From Solitalea canadensis DSM 3403 (lineage in GTDB: Bacteria; Bacteroidota; Bacteroidia; Sphingobacteriales; Sphingobacteriaceae): a DNA stretch of 64,000 nt. The translations under genes and the position numbers were made by a program. A model generated the notes under the pieces. That model was not told the origin of the DNA. It saw only the letters and a list, made by a program, of their open reading frames with translations, and searched no databases. Shown one piece after another: positions 27,897 to 35,291 of this stretch (positions are counted from its first letter, which is position 1; each line of letters starts with the position of its first letter). The stretch lies in contig NC_017770.1 in the NCBI RefSeq assembly GCF_000242635.2, positions 930,001 to 994,000 of the forward strand. Direction: 5' to 3'.

Positions 27897-28223
27897 TTAA
27901 ACAGAAAAACTTTCTCCACAACCACAAGTGCGGCTTGCATTAGGGTTAACGAAATTGAACCCTTTGCCGTTTAAACCGTCGCTAAAATCAAGTTCTGTTC
28001 CCGCCAAATAAAGAAAACTCTTCATGTCAAGGGCGATTCTCAGACCTTTATCTTCAAACATTTGGTCACCTGTTTTAACTTCATTGTCAAAATCCAAATT
28101 GTATGATAAGCCAGAGCAGCCTCCACCTTGAACACCTACTCTTAAAAAGTAACTAGCATCAAGATGAGCTTCACTCATTAATGAATCAATTTTTGATTTT
28201 GCTTTATCTGTTATAGTAATCAT
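27897..28223 (-). CDS. iscA: A-type iron-sulfur carrier protein (IscA/ErpA-like)
   Basis: A 108-residue HesB/IscA family protein. The three ligand cysteines are present: Cys36 in VQGGGCSGLSY and Cys101/Cys103 in RTCGCGESFSV near the C-terminus. It carries Fe-S clusters from the scaffold to target enzymes. It is the third gene of the leftward iscS-iscU-iscA set, separated from iscU by 96 bp that hold a word-type inverted repeat. It could equally be called erpA; the operon context favours IscA. Confidence 0.92.
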   Translation of the reverse strand: MITITDKAKSKIDSLMSEAHLDASYFLRVGVQGGGCSGLSYNLDFDNEVKTGDQMFEDKGLRIALDMKSFLYLAGTELDFSDGLNGKGFNFVNPNASRTCGCGESFSV

Positions 28224-28232
28224 ATTTATTCA

Positions 28233-28317
28233 GATATGAGATTTGAGATATGAGATTTGAGAAGGAGACTTTAAGATTTGTATCCTACACCTGAAATCTC
28301 ACATCTCACATCTAAAC
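28233..28317. repeat. Word-type inverted repeat (GATATGA/GATTTGA) between iscU and iscA
   Basis: The left part (28233-28261) is a tandem run of the 7-mers GATATGA and GATTTGA, alternating twice. The right part (28291-28317) carries the inverse, CTGAAATCTCACATCTCACA. The best arms match 14 of 16 bp, with a ~30-nt loop. It occupies almost all of the iscU-iscA gap and would sit in the iscA leader. Confidence 0.65.
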
Positions 28318-28319
28318 TA

Positions 28320-28733
28320 TTAATGGTGCGATTTTTCTAAAGCAATTGGCTCCATACCGTTTTTAACACGGTAATCATTAATTGCCGATTTAATTGCATC
28401 CTCAGCCAATACCGAACAGTGGATTTTAACCGGAGGTAAAGCCAACTCTTCAACAATATCCATGTTGTCAATTTCAAGCGCTTGGTCGATCGTTTTACCT
28501 TTCAACCATTCAGTTGCTAAAGATGAAGAAGCGATAGCCGAACCACAACCAAAAGTTTTGAATTTTGCATCTGTGATCAGGTTGTTTTCATCCACTTCAA
28601 TTTGAAGGCGCATCACGTCGCCACATTCCGGGGCACCAACTAAACCTGTACCTACATTTTGTTTAGCTTTATCGAGAGTACCTACGTTACGTGGGTGAGT
28701 GTAATGATCGATAACTTTTTCTGAGTAAGCCAT
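28320..28733 (-). CDS. iscU: Fe-S cluster scaffold protein IscU
   Basis: A 137-residue scaffold on which IscS-derived sulfur and iron form a cluster. Ligands are Cys37 (GAPECGD), Cys63 (FGCGSAIASS), His105 and Cys106 (KIHCSVLAED), and the conserved Asp39 is present. The LPPVK motif at 99-103, the HscA chaperone-recognition site, is exact, so an HscA/HscB system is expected elsewhere in the genome. The gene lies between iscS and iscA. Confidence 0.96.
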   Translation of the reverse strand: MAYSEKVIDHYTHPRNVGTLDKAKQNVGTGLVGAPECGDVMRLQIEVDENNLITDAKFKTFGCGSAIASSSLATEWLKGKTIDQALEIDNMDIVEELALPPVKIHCSVLAEDAIKSAINDYRVKNGMEPIALEKSHH

Positions 28734-28866
28734 ATTTTCTAAAATTTTAAGTCTAAAGTAATTTTTTAAGTTCTAAGCCTGAATGGTAAGTTTTAAGTAA
28801 TTAATAGGAGTTAGCTTTATTAAGCAATTCAAACTTATTACTTATATCATAACACTCAATACTATT
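28734..28866. repeat. Degenerate AAGT/TTAAGT word repeat between iscS and iscU
   Basis: This 133-bp gap contains AAGTCTAAAGTAA, TTAAGTTCTAAG and AAGTTTTAAGTAATTA, all variants of one word, and a partly inverted copy (AACTTATTACTTAT, about 28834-28850). It resembles the other word-type inverted repeats in this window but is less regular. Confidence 0.4.
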
Positions 28867-30081
28867 TTAATGTTCAGCCCATTCAATGCTGTTAAGGTCA
28901 ATGCCTTCTTTAAACATTTCCCACAGCGGACTTAATTCACGTAAATGAGTAACTGCTTTTTTAGTTACTTCAATAGCATAATCAACTTCTTCTTCAGTTG
29001 TAAATCTACCTAATCCAAAACGGATTGAGGAATGAGCAAGATCATCATTTAATCCTAAGCTCTTCAATACATATGAAGGCTCTAATGAAGCTGAAGTACA
29101 AGCTGAACCCGATGATACAGCTAAATCTTTCATAGCCATCATCAAACCTTCTCCTTCAACATATTTAAATGAAATGTTGGCAACATGAGATAAACGGTGA
29201 TCTACATTACCGTTTACATAGGTTTCTTCCATTTCAGTAACGGCTTTCTCTAATTTATCACGTAAAGCACCTAAACGCTTAGCTTCAGATTCCATTTCAG
29301 CCAGTGCAATTTCACAAGCTTTGCCAAAACCTACAATACCTGGAACGTTTAATGTACCTGAGCGCATGCCACGTTCGTGTCCGCCACCATCAATTTGAGC
29401 TGTAACTTTAACACGAGGGTTTTTACGACGTACATATAAAGCACCACAACCTTTAGGACCGTAAAGTTTATGTCCGGTGAATGATAATAAATCGATACCG
29501 TCAGCGATAACATCAACCGGGATCTTTCCAACTGCTTGAGTTGCATCAGTATGGAATAGTACTCCGTGTTTGTGCGCAATTGCAGAGATTTCTTTCACAG
29601 GTTGAATAACTCCGATCTCATTATTAGCATACATGATCGAAATTAAGATGGTTTTATCAGTGATCGACTTTTCTAACAAGTCTAAATCAACCAATCCATC
29701 TTCTTTAACAGGTAGAAAAGTTACTTTTCCACCCATTTTTTCAATATGATGAGCTGCGTCAAGTACGCATTTGTGTTCAGTAACAACAGTAATTATATGA
29801 TTACCTTTTTGCTGATACATTTCAAACACGCCTTTAAGAGCCAGGTTATTAGATTCAGTTGCGCCAGAAGTAAAGATGATTTCTTTCTCATTGGCACCAA
29901 TAATTTTGGCTACTTGTTCACGAGCATATTCAACAGCTTCTTCAGCTACCCAACCAAAAGGGTGATTACGGCTGGCTGCGTTGCCAAATTTATCAGTAAA
30001 GTATGGCAACATTGCTTCCAATACGCGAGGGTCCATCGGCGTAGTTGCATTGTTGTCAAGGTAAATAGGTAACTTCAACAT
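28867..30081 (-). CDS. iscS: Cysteine desulfurase IscS
   Basis: A 404-residue PLP enzyme that takes sulfur from cysteine for Fe-S assembly. The open frame begins at 30108, but the ATG at 30081 ([20 protein letters not shown]) matches the family start. Visible motifs are the PLP-lysine site [12 protein letters not shown], the TEHKCVLD histidine region, and the catalytic-loop cysteine in [17 protein letters not shown]. It is the first gene of the operon. A TATTTTTG promoter box lies just upstream. Confidence 0.96.
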   Translation of the reverse strand: MLKLPIYLDNNATTPMDPRVLEAMLPYFTDKFGNAASRNHPFGWVAEEAVEYAREQVAKIIGANEKEIIFTSGATESNNLALKGVFEMYQQKGNHIITVVTEHKCVLDAAHHIEKMGGKVTFLPVKEDGLVDLDLLEKSITDKTILISIMYANNEIGVIQPVKEISAIAHKHGVLFHTDATQAVGKIPVDVIADGIDLLSFTGHKLYGPKGCGALYVRRKNPRVKVTAQIDGGGHERGMRSGTLNVPGIVGFGKACEIALAEMESEAKRLGALRDKLEKAVTEMEETYVNGNVDHRLSHVANISFKYVEGEGLMMAMKDLAVSSGSACTSASLEPSYVLKSLGLNDDLAHSSIRFGLGRFTTEEEVDYAIEVTKKAVTHLRELSPLWEMFKEGIDLNSIEWAEH

Positions 30082-30110
30082 AATTTGTAAATTGTCTAAA
30101 TAAAGCAATG

Positions 30111-30118
30111 CAAAAATA
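30111..30118 (-). promoter_or_regulatory. Candidate -7 box (TATTTTTG) of the isc operon
   Basis: The minus strand reads TATTTTTG here, matching the Bacteroidota -7 consensus TAnnTTTG, about 30 nt upstream of the iscS ATG. A clear TTTG element at the expected distance is missing, so confidence is moderate. Confidence 0.4.
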
Positions 30119-30331
30119 ACACAAATATTTTTGATTTGTGTTTTTAATCACGTTTTCTTTGTTTGATTTTTACTTTTGCCTTACATTTTTTATGATGTTT
30201 ATAAGGTGGAAAAATAGAATCAAACTTATAACATCATTAGTCAGCAATAGTTTTGCTGCATTCACAGAATTTCGAATTACAAAGTTCAACCTCAACTTAA
30301 ATCTTTATTTTACCATAATATCAATAAATCA

Positions 30332-30733
30332 ATGCTACGAATTGACCACATAGGAGTTGCCGTTAAAGACCTTCAGTCTTCCACTAAGTTATTTGAACAA
30401 CTTTTAGGAACACCGAGCTATAAAACAGAATCAGTTGCCTCAGAAAAGGTTACTACTGAGTTTTTTGAGATAGGAGAGAGTAAAATTGAGTTATTGTTGG
30501 CGGAAAGTGAGGATAGTCCCATCGCAAAGTTTATTGAAAAACGGGGAGAAGGCATTCATCACATTGCTTTTGAAGTGGAAAATATTGAGAACGAAATTGA
30601 AAGACTTAAAAATGAAGGATTTCAGTTTATTGCCGATCATCCTAAAAAAGGAGCTGACAATAAATTGATTTGTTTTCTGCACCCAAAATCAACGAATGGT
30701 GTGTTGGTTGAATTATGTCAAAGTATTTACTAA
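30332..30733 (+). CDS. mce: Methylmalonyl-CoA epimerase
   Basis: A 133-residue glyoxalase/VOC-fold enzyme that interconverts (R)- and (S)-methylmalonyl-CoA in propionate metabolism. The family signatures IDHIGVAVKDL, GIHHIAFEVENIE and VLVELCQ contain the expected metal-ligand histidines and glutamate. Length is typical. It is divergent from iscS; an overlapping ORF at 30138-30353 has no coding support. Confidence 0.93.
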   Translation: MLRIDHIGVAVKDLQSSTKLFEQLLGTPSYKTESVASEKVTTEFFEIGESKIELLLAESEDSPIAKFIEKRGEGIHHIAFEVENIENEIERLKNEGFQFIADHPKKGADNKLICFLHPKSTNGVLVELCQSIY

Positions 30734-30840
30734 TTAATCCAAAATAAAACTCGCCGCCCTGCCGTTTAGTTCTATATAACTATAATAGAAGTTGCTGTTC
30801 TCATAGTAGAACTGTAACTTAAATCTAAATTTTACCCACG

Positions 30841-31275
30841 TTGATCTGGAAATTAAAATCGTTTGAGGAGCTGAATGTAAATGAGCTGTATGCAGTTATT
30901 CAATTGCGTGAAGATGTATTTATTGTTGAACAAAACTGCCCGTTTTTAGATTGTGATGGCAAAGACCCGCAATGCTGGCATTTAATGGGTTGGGCTGATG
31001 GTAAATTGGCAGCGTATACACGGATTGTACCCCCTGGAGTTATTTTTGATACTGCCTCAATTGGTCGTGTGGTAACTAGCAGAGAATTTAGAAGACATGG
31101 AATCGGAAAAGAATTGATGGAAAAGTCAATTGAAGAAGCCGAAAACTTAGGTTATAAAAACCTGACCATAGGAGCTCAATATTATCTGTTAAAGTTCTAC
31201 CAAAGCTTCGGCTTTAAGGAGTTTGGTGAAATTTACCTGGAGGATGGAATTGAACATGTGCATATGAAGAGATGA
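30841..31275 (+). CDS. GNAT family acetyltransferase, ElaA-like
   Basis: A 144-residue N-acetyltransferase of the ElaA group. It shows VIQLREDVFIVEQNCPFLD, SIGRVVTSREFRRHGIGKEL (the acetyl-CoA-binding loop R-x-x-G-x-G type) and KFYQSFGFKEFGE. The start is a TTG at 30841; an upstream in-frame stop at 30826 leaves only ATT or TTG, and MIWKLKSFEELN fits family N-termini. Substrate unknown. Confidence 0.85.
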   Translation: MIWKLKSFEELNVNELYAVIQLREDVFIVEQNCPFLDCDGKDPQCWHLMGWADGKLAAYTRIVPPGVIFDTASIGRVVTSREFRRHGIGKELMEKSIEEAENLGYKNLTIGAQYYLLKFYQSFGFKEFGEIYLEDGIEHVHMKR

Positions 31276-31280
31276 TTTTT

Positions 31281-31377
31281 TAGTCCGTGGTCCATAGTCC
31301 ATAGCTTGACGTCTGAATTACTGTATAAATAAAAACTTAAGTAATATACTATGGACTATGGTCTATCGACTATGGAC
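31281..31377. repeat. Word-type inverted repeat (GTCCATAG) between acetyltransferase and rpmE2
   Basis: Left side (31281-31304) carries three tandem words GTCCGTG-GTCCATA-GTCCATAG. Right side (31349-31377) carries CTATGGACTATGGTC and CGACTATGGAC. The core stem of 13 bp (CCATAGTCCATAG, 31292-31304, with 31349-31361) is perfect; the loop is 44 nt. It ends 23 bp before the rpmE2 promoter. Confidence 0.7.
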
Positions 31378-31400
31378 ACTATTAAGAAAAGTAAATATAA

Positions 31401-31432
31401 TTTGCACATCATATTGCAAAGTTCTATATTTG
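31401..31432 (+). promoter_or_regulatory. rpmE2: Consensus Bacteroidota promoter of rpmE2
   Basis: TTTG at 31401-31404 and TATATTTG at 31425-31432, with 20 bp between them, match the -33/-7 consensus TTTG-N19-21-TAnnTTTG exactly. The ATG is 28 nt past the -7 box, as expected for a ribosomal protein gene. This also supports assignment to Bacteroidota. Confidence 0.85.
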
Positions 31433-31459
31433 CACCTCATTTAAAAATTAAGTGCGAAA

Positions 31460-31708
31460 ATGAAAGCTGATATCCACCCAAAAAATTATAGATTAGTAGT
31501 GTTCAAGGATATGTCGTGCGATTACGCATTCCTTACTAAATCAACTGTTGATACTAGAGATACCATCGTTTGGGAAGATGGAAATGAATATCCATTAGTA
31601 AAATTAGAGATCTCTGACAAATCTCACCCGTTCTATACTGGTAAGATGAAGTTAGTAGATACTGCAGGTCGTATCGATAAATTCAAAAACCGTTACGCTA
31701 AAAAATAG
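31460..31708 (+). CDS. rpmE2: 50S ribosomal protein L31, type B
   Basis: An 82-residue L31 of the type-B class ([46 protein letters not shown]). It has a single cysteine and so lacks the CxxC zinc site of type A. It is a component of the large ribosomal subunit at the subunit interface. It has its own promoter and terminator. Confidence 0.97.
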   Translation: MKADIHPKNYRLVVFKDMSCDYAFLTKSTVDTRDTIVWEDGNEYPLVKLEISDKSHPFYTGKMKLVDTAGRIDKFKNRYAKK

Positions 31709-31726
31709 TTCCGGTTTACATGATAT

Positions 31727-31760
31727 AAAAAAGTCCACTAATAGTATTGGTGGACTTTTT
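31727..31760 (+). terminator. Rho-independent terminator of rpmE2
   Basis: AAAAAAGTCCACTA (31727-31740) pairs with TTGGTGGACTTTTTT with one mismatch. It is followed by TTTATTTTT, 18 bp past the rpmE2 stop and 12 bp before the IS element. Confidence 0.88.
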
Positions 31761-31813
31761 TTATTTTTGAAGTGTCCCGTCCTGAAATAGCGATACACAA
31801 AAAAAGAATCGTT

Positions 31814-32239
31814 ATGGAAACCAAGCATTATGAGAAACGAAGTCAACGAGATTACAGTATGTCGTTTAAGCTTCAAGTCGTACAGGAAGTAGAACAAGGA
31901 GAGTTATCCACCACAGGGGCCCAGCGTAAGTATGGAATCCAGGCCCGTTCCACCATAGTGAATTGGTTACGAAAATATGGTAACTTGGACTGGGAAAATC
32001 AAACACCTTCGAATATGCCTAAAACCCCGGAGCAAAAGATTCTGGAACTTGAGGCCAAGGTAAAACTGCTGGAGAAACAGAAAGCCACCCTGGAGCGTCA
32101 AGCCTATGTAGCTGACAAGAAAGTGATCATTTTCGATATGATGATCGATCTTGCTGAACAGGAATATAAAATCGACATCCGAAAAAACTTACCACCCGAA
32201 CAATCGATCGATTTAAAGAACAAAACCAAGAAACCTTAG
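31814..32239 (+). CDS. IS3-family OrfA (DNA-binding subunit)
   Basis: About 141 residues from the ATG at 31814; the longer frame from a GTG at 31772 would use the terminal repeat and target duplication, so it is rejected. A helix-turn-helix (SMSFKLQVVQEVEQGELSTT, GAQRKYGIQARSTIVNWLRK) is followed by a leucine-zipper-like coiled coil (KILELEAKVKLLEKQKATLE), as in OrfA proteins. OrfA binds the element ends. Translation can slip at 32182-32188 to give the OrfAB transposase. Confidence 0.9.
   Translation: METKHYEKRSQRDYSMSFKLQVVQEVEQGELSTTGAQRKYGIQARSTIVNWLRKYGNLDWENQTPSNMPKTPEQKILELEAKVKLLEKQKATLERQAYVADKKVIIFDMMIDLAEQEYKIDIRKNLPPEQSIDLKNKTKKP
32182..32188 (+). promoter_or_regulatory. Programmed -1 frameshift heptamer A-AAA-AAC
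   Basis: In the orfA frame the bases read CG A AA A AA C as A-AAA-AAC, a canonical -1 slippery heptamer. The -1 frame is open from here into orfB and gives KLTTRTIDRFKEQNQETLVF before the annotated OrfB start. This is the expected way to make the IS3 OrfAB fusion. Confidence 0.75.
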
Positions 32240-33105
32240 TGTTTTCCTGTCATTTGTTCGGGATAGACAGACAGGTTTATTACCGTAAACTCAAAAGAAA
32301 GGCCATCAAACAACATAAGGCAATGAAAGTGATGAATCTGGTAAGGAGCAAACTAATGCACATGCCCAGGCTGGGCGGAAAGAAGTTGTACTGTTTATTG
32401 AAGGAAGACCTAAAAGCGCTAAAAATAGGGCGAGACAAGCTTTTTGACATCCTTAGGGCTAACCATTTACTAGTGCCTCCTAAGCGGAGCTATCTGGTTA
32501 CTACCAATTCGCATCATCGGTTCAGGAAGCATTCCAATCTTATTGCAGAGATGGAAATTCATCGACCCGAGCAGGTATGGGTGTCAGACATTACTTACAT
32601 TGGCAAACGAGATAAGCCTTGTTACCTGAGCTTGGTTACCGATGCTTATTCAAAGAAAATAATGGGTTATTATGTAGCCGACAACCTGAATGCGGAAAGC
32701 AGTTTACAAGCATTGAAAATGGCTATTAAACAACGAGTGTATAAAACAGCACCCTTGATCCATCATTCAGACCGAGGGCTTCAATACTGTGCCCAGGACT
32801 ATCAACATGAATTGATCAGTAATAAGATAAAATGCAGCATGACCCAGCATTCCGACCCGTATGAGAATGCTGTTGCTGAACGGGTAAACGGTATATTAAA
32901 ACAGGAATTTAGGATTGATACTCATTATCTGGACTTAAAGACAATGAAAACTATTGTAAAAGAGTCTATTGATATTTATAACAATCAACGTCCGCATTAT
33001 TCCAATTTTATGCATACGCCTAATCAGATGCACCAGCAAAATGAAATTAAAATGAGAACCTATAAAACAAAAACTAGCAGCAAACTTGAATTTGCTGCTA
33101 GCTAA
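32239..33105 (+). CDS. IS3-family OrfB (catalytic transposase part)
   Basis: A 288-residue rve integrase-type transposase. The HTH_21-like region (RSKLMHMPRLGGKKLYCLLK) precedes the catalytic core with Asp117 (VSDITYIG), Asp178 (HHSDRGLQYC) and Glu214 (ENAVAERVNG). The D-E gap of 35 residues is canonical DD(35)E. It starts with GTG overlapping the orfA stop and is expected to be made mainly as the OrfAB fusion. Confidence 0.95.
   Translation: MFSCHLFGIDRQVYYRKLKRKAIKQHKAMKVMNLVRSKLMHMPRLGGKKLYCLLKEDLKALKIGRDKLFDILRANHLLVPPKRSYLVTTNSHHRFRKHSNLIAEMEIHRPEQVWVSDITYIGKRDKPCYLSLVTDAYSKKIMGYYVADNLNAESSLQALKMAIKQRVYKTAPLIHHSDRGLQYCAQDYQHELISNKIKCSMTQHSDPYENAVAERVNGILKQEFRIDTHYLDLKTMKTIVKESIDIYNNQRPHYSNFMHTPNQMHQQNEIKMRTYKTKTSSKLEFAAS
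33074..33101 (+). terminator. Hairpin at the end of the transposase gene
   Basis: A perfect 11-bp stem CTAGCAGCAAA/TTTGCTGCTAG with a 6-nt loop lies inside the last codons of orfB. No U-run follows, so it may be a stability hairpin that limits read-through out of the element rather than a true intrinsic terminator. Confidence 0.5.
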
Positions 33106-33161
33106 AATTGTACTTTTATTTACCTTTAATCCTGTATCATTATTCCAGGACTAGACAAAGA

Positions 33162-34337
33162 ATGCGAAACTACATATTGTTCGACGATGATACTCATCAT
33201 CGCTTACGGCCTTTGACATTCACCCGTCCGGTATCTGAAATTCGGCTTGGGATATTAACCATCCGCCAAAAATGGGAGCTTTATTTAAAAACTACCGTTT
33301 CGTATAAAACAGAAGTCCATTTACAAGAAAAATACCCGATAGTTCTTAGCTCAGAGAATGTATTTATAAATGCTTCCTTTTTACCTGATGAAGCTATAAC
33401 AGAGCAGATTAATAAGCTTAAACCGAATGAAGCAATTAAAGCAGGTGGTAAGCTGATTGCTGTTTGTCTTGCAGAAACATCATCTGACTTCAACCATACT
33501 CTTTATTTAAATAGCGCCGCCGAAATACAGTTAACGTCATTGTCTATTAATTACCCTGAGCATATTTTTCTGTTTAATAAACAAGCGCTGATTGATGATT
33601 TTACCCTGATAACTAAGGGGCGAATTTCAGCTGCTGTTCCGGAAGGAACGCGGGTGTTAGGAGATAGTTTGTTTATTGAAGAAGGTGCAAACGTTAATTT
33701 GGCTACCATTAATACGCAAACAGGTCCGGTTTACATTGGGAAAAATGCAGAAATAATGGAAGGTGCACTTATCAGAGGACCTTTTGCTGCCTGTGACGGG
33801 GCGGTTGTTAAAATGGGCGCAAAGATCTATGGAGCAACTACCTTGGGGCCCAATTCGGTTGTTGGAGGCGAGGTAAAGAATTGTGTAATAATTGGCAACT
33901 CAAATAAAGGGCACGAAGGTTACTTAGGAGATTCTGTAATAGGAGAGTGGTGTAATTTAGGGGCAGATACTAATAATTCTAACCTAAAAAATAATTTCGG
34001 ATCTGTTAAAGTTTGGAATTATGCGGATGCTGATTTTCGTGATACTCAACTGCAAAAATATGGTGTTATTATGGGCGACCATTCCAAAACATCAATAAAT
34101 ACAATGTTAAATACCGGTTCGGTAATTGGGGTGGGATGTAGTATTGCAACAACAGGTTTTCCTCCTAAATTTGTTCCCGATTTTACATGGCATCAGAACG
34201 AAGTTTACTCTGTTTTTCAGTTGGAAAAGTTTTGGAAAACCGCTTTAGAAATGATGAAAACGAAAAAAACTGAGTTTAATGACGAAGAAAAGCGTATACT
34301 TGAATACGTTTATTCAATAAGTAGAAAAGGCTATTGA
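33162..34337 (+). CDS. GlmU-like putative sugar nucleotidyltransferase
   Basis: A 391-residue protein; the ATG at 33162 (MRNYILFDDDTHHRLRPLTF) is chosen because the frame upstream is IS sequence. The N-terminal half is the Bacteroidota GlmU-like nucleotidyltransferase domain (FTRPVSEIRLGILTIRQKWE). The C-terminal half is a left-handed beta-helix of hexapeptide repeats (about 180-320, IGKNAEIMEGALIRGPF, GEWCNLGADTNNSNLKN). It is likely to make or acetylate a nucleotide sugar for envelope synthesis. Its native promoter region has been displaced by the IS3 element. Confidence 0.85.
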   Translation: MRNYILFDDDTHHRLRPLTFTRPVSEIRLGILTIRQKWELYLKTTVSYKTEVHLQEKYPIVLSSENVFINASFLPDEAITEQINKLKPNEAIKAGGKLIAVCLAETSSDFNHTLYLNSAAEIQLTSLSINYPEHIFLFNKQALIDDFTLITKGRISAAVPEGTRVLGDSLFIEEGANVNLATINTQTGPVYIGKNAEIMEGALIRGPFAACDGAVVKMGAKIYGATTLGPNSVVGGEVKNCVIIGNSNKGHEGYLGDSVIGEWCNLGADTNNSNLKNNFGSVKVWNYADADFRDTQLQKYGVIMGDHSKTSINTMLNTGSVIGVGCSIATTGFPPKFVPDFTWHQNEVYSVFQLEKFWKTALEMMKTKKTEFNDEEKRILEYVYSISRKGY

Positions 34338-34427
34338 TTAGTCTTAATTTGCTGATATATAGCTGATAAAAAAGATTCCTCTTCGGAATAAGTTAACACG
34401 AAAACACACAAACTATTTTAAATACAA

Positions 34428-35204
34428 ATGAGAAAGAAAATCGTTGCAGGAAACTGGAAGATGAATAACGATTTACAGGAATCGTTGAAATTATTTTCTG
34501 AAGTAGCCAATATGGTTAAAGATGAAGTAAGTAATGACGCAGAAATTATTGTTTCAGCCCCGTTTACTAATATTTATGCGCTAGATCAGTGGAAAAATGG
34601 GTCTGATATTCACGATAAAATCAAATTATCTGGTCAGAACTGTTGTTGGGAAGAGTCGGGTGCTTATACCGGAGAAGTTTCTGCAAAAATGTTGAAATCT
34701 ATCGGAGCTGAATATGTTATTATCGGCCACTCTGAACGTCGTCAGTACTTTGCTGAAACGAATGCGTTGCTAGCTAAAAAAGTAGATTTAGCTTTGAAAC
34801 ATGAGTTAATTCCGATCTTCTGTATTGGTGAAACTTTGCAGGAGCGTGAGAAAAATATCCACTTGGATCTTATTAAAAACCAACTTCAAGAAGGTTTATT
34901 TCACTTAATTAAAAGTGTAGTAAAAACAGTAGTTATTGCTTATGAACCAGTTTGGGCTATTGGAACAGGATTAACTGCAACTCCTGAGCAGGCTCAGGAA
35001 ATTCATGCATTTATCCGTCAGTTAATTGTAGAAGGTTACGACGAAGAAACTGCAAATGAAGTAAGTATTTTATATGGTGGAAGCTGTAATCCTTCAAATG
35101 CAGCATCTTTATTTTCACAAAAGGATATTGATGGTGGATTAATCGGCGGTGCCTCTTTGAAATCACGCGATTTTACAGATATTATCAAAACTTTTAATTC
35201 TTAG
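34428..35204 (+). CDS. tpiA: Triosephosphate isomerase
   Basis: A 258-residue TIM barrel enzyme of glycolysis. Catalytic residues are visible: Lys11 in GNWKMN, the histidine in IIGHSERRQYF and the glutamate in AYEPVWAIGTG. The phosphate-binding loops YGGSCNPSNA and GLIGGASLKS are intact. It lies 90 bp after the GlmU-like gene and has its own 3' hairpin. Confidence 0.97.
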   Translation: MRKKIVAGNWKMNNDLQESLKLFSEVANMVKDEVSNDAEIIVSAPFTNIYALDQWKNGSDIHDKIKLSGQNCCWEESGAYTGEVSAKMLKSIGAEYVIIGHSERRQYFAETNALLAKKVDLALKHELIPIFCIGETLQEREKNIHLDLIKNQLQEGLFHLIKSVVKTVVIAYEPVWAIGTGLTATPEQAQEIHAFIRQLIVEGYDEETANEVSILYGGSCNPSNAASLFSQKDIDGGLIGGASLKSRDFTDIIKTFNS

Positions 35205-35222
35205 TTCTTTTTTGTTTCTTGT

Positions 35223-35269
35223 ATCACTGATTCATTTCATGTTTAATGCTGTGGATCAGTGATTTTTTT
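35223..35269 (+). terminator. Rho-independent terminator of tpiA
   Basis: The 9-bp stem ATCACTGAT (35223-35231) and ATCAGTGAT (35255-35263) with a 23-nt loop is followed by TTTTTTATTT. It separates tpiA from prmA by 29 bp. Confidence 0.75.
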
Positions 35270-35291
35270 ATTTAAATGCGCTCTGTGTTTC

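Larger units (their letters stand above)
31773..33157 (+). mobile_element. Complete IS3-family insertion sequence, 1385 bp
   Basis: Terminal inverted repeats are 31773-31796 and 33134-33157. The left reads TGTCCCGTCCTGAAATAGCG and on to GATAC; the right is its inverse with 5 mismatches in 24 bp. The 3-bp direct repeat AAG flanks the element (31770-31772 and 33158-33160), the size expected for IS3. It holds orfA and orfB in the -1 relation with an intact DDE triad and slippery site, so it is probably active or recently so. It lies between the rpmE2 terminator and the GlmU-like gene, only 4 bp from the latter's ATG. Confidence 0.93.

Noticed and set aside
30138-30353. Small ORF between iscS and mce
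   Set aside because: It overlaps the mce start, is rich in Phe and Ile from AT-rich DNA and shows no recognisable motif.
31772-31813. Upstream GTG start of IS3 orfA
   Set aside because: It would begin in the target duplication and use the terminal repeat as coding sequence; the ATG at 31814 precedes the HTH normally.
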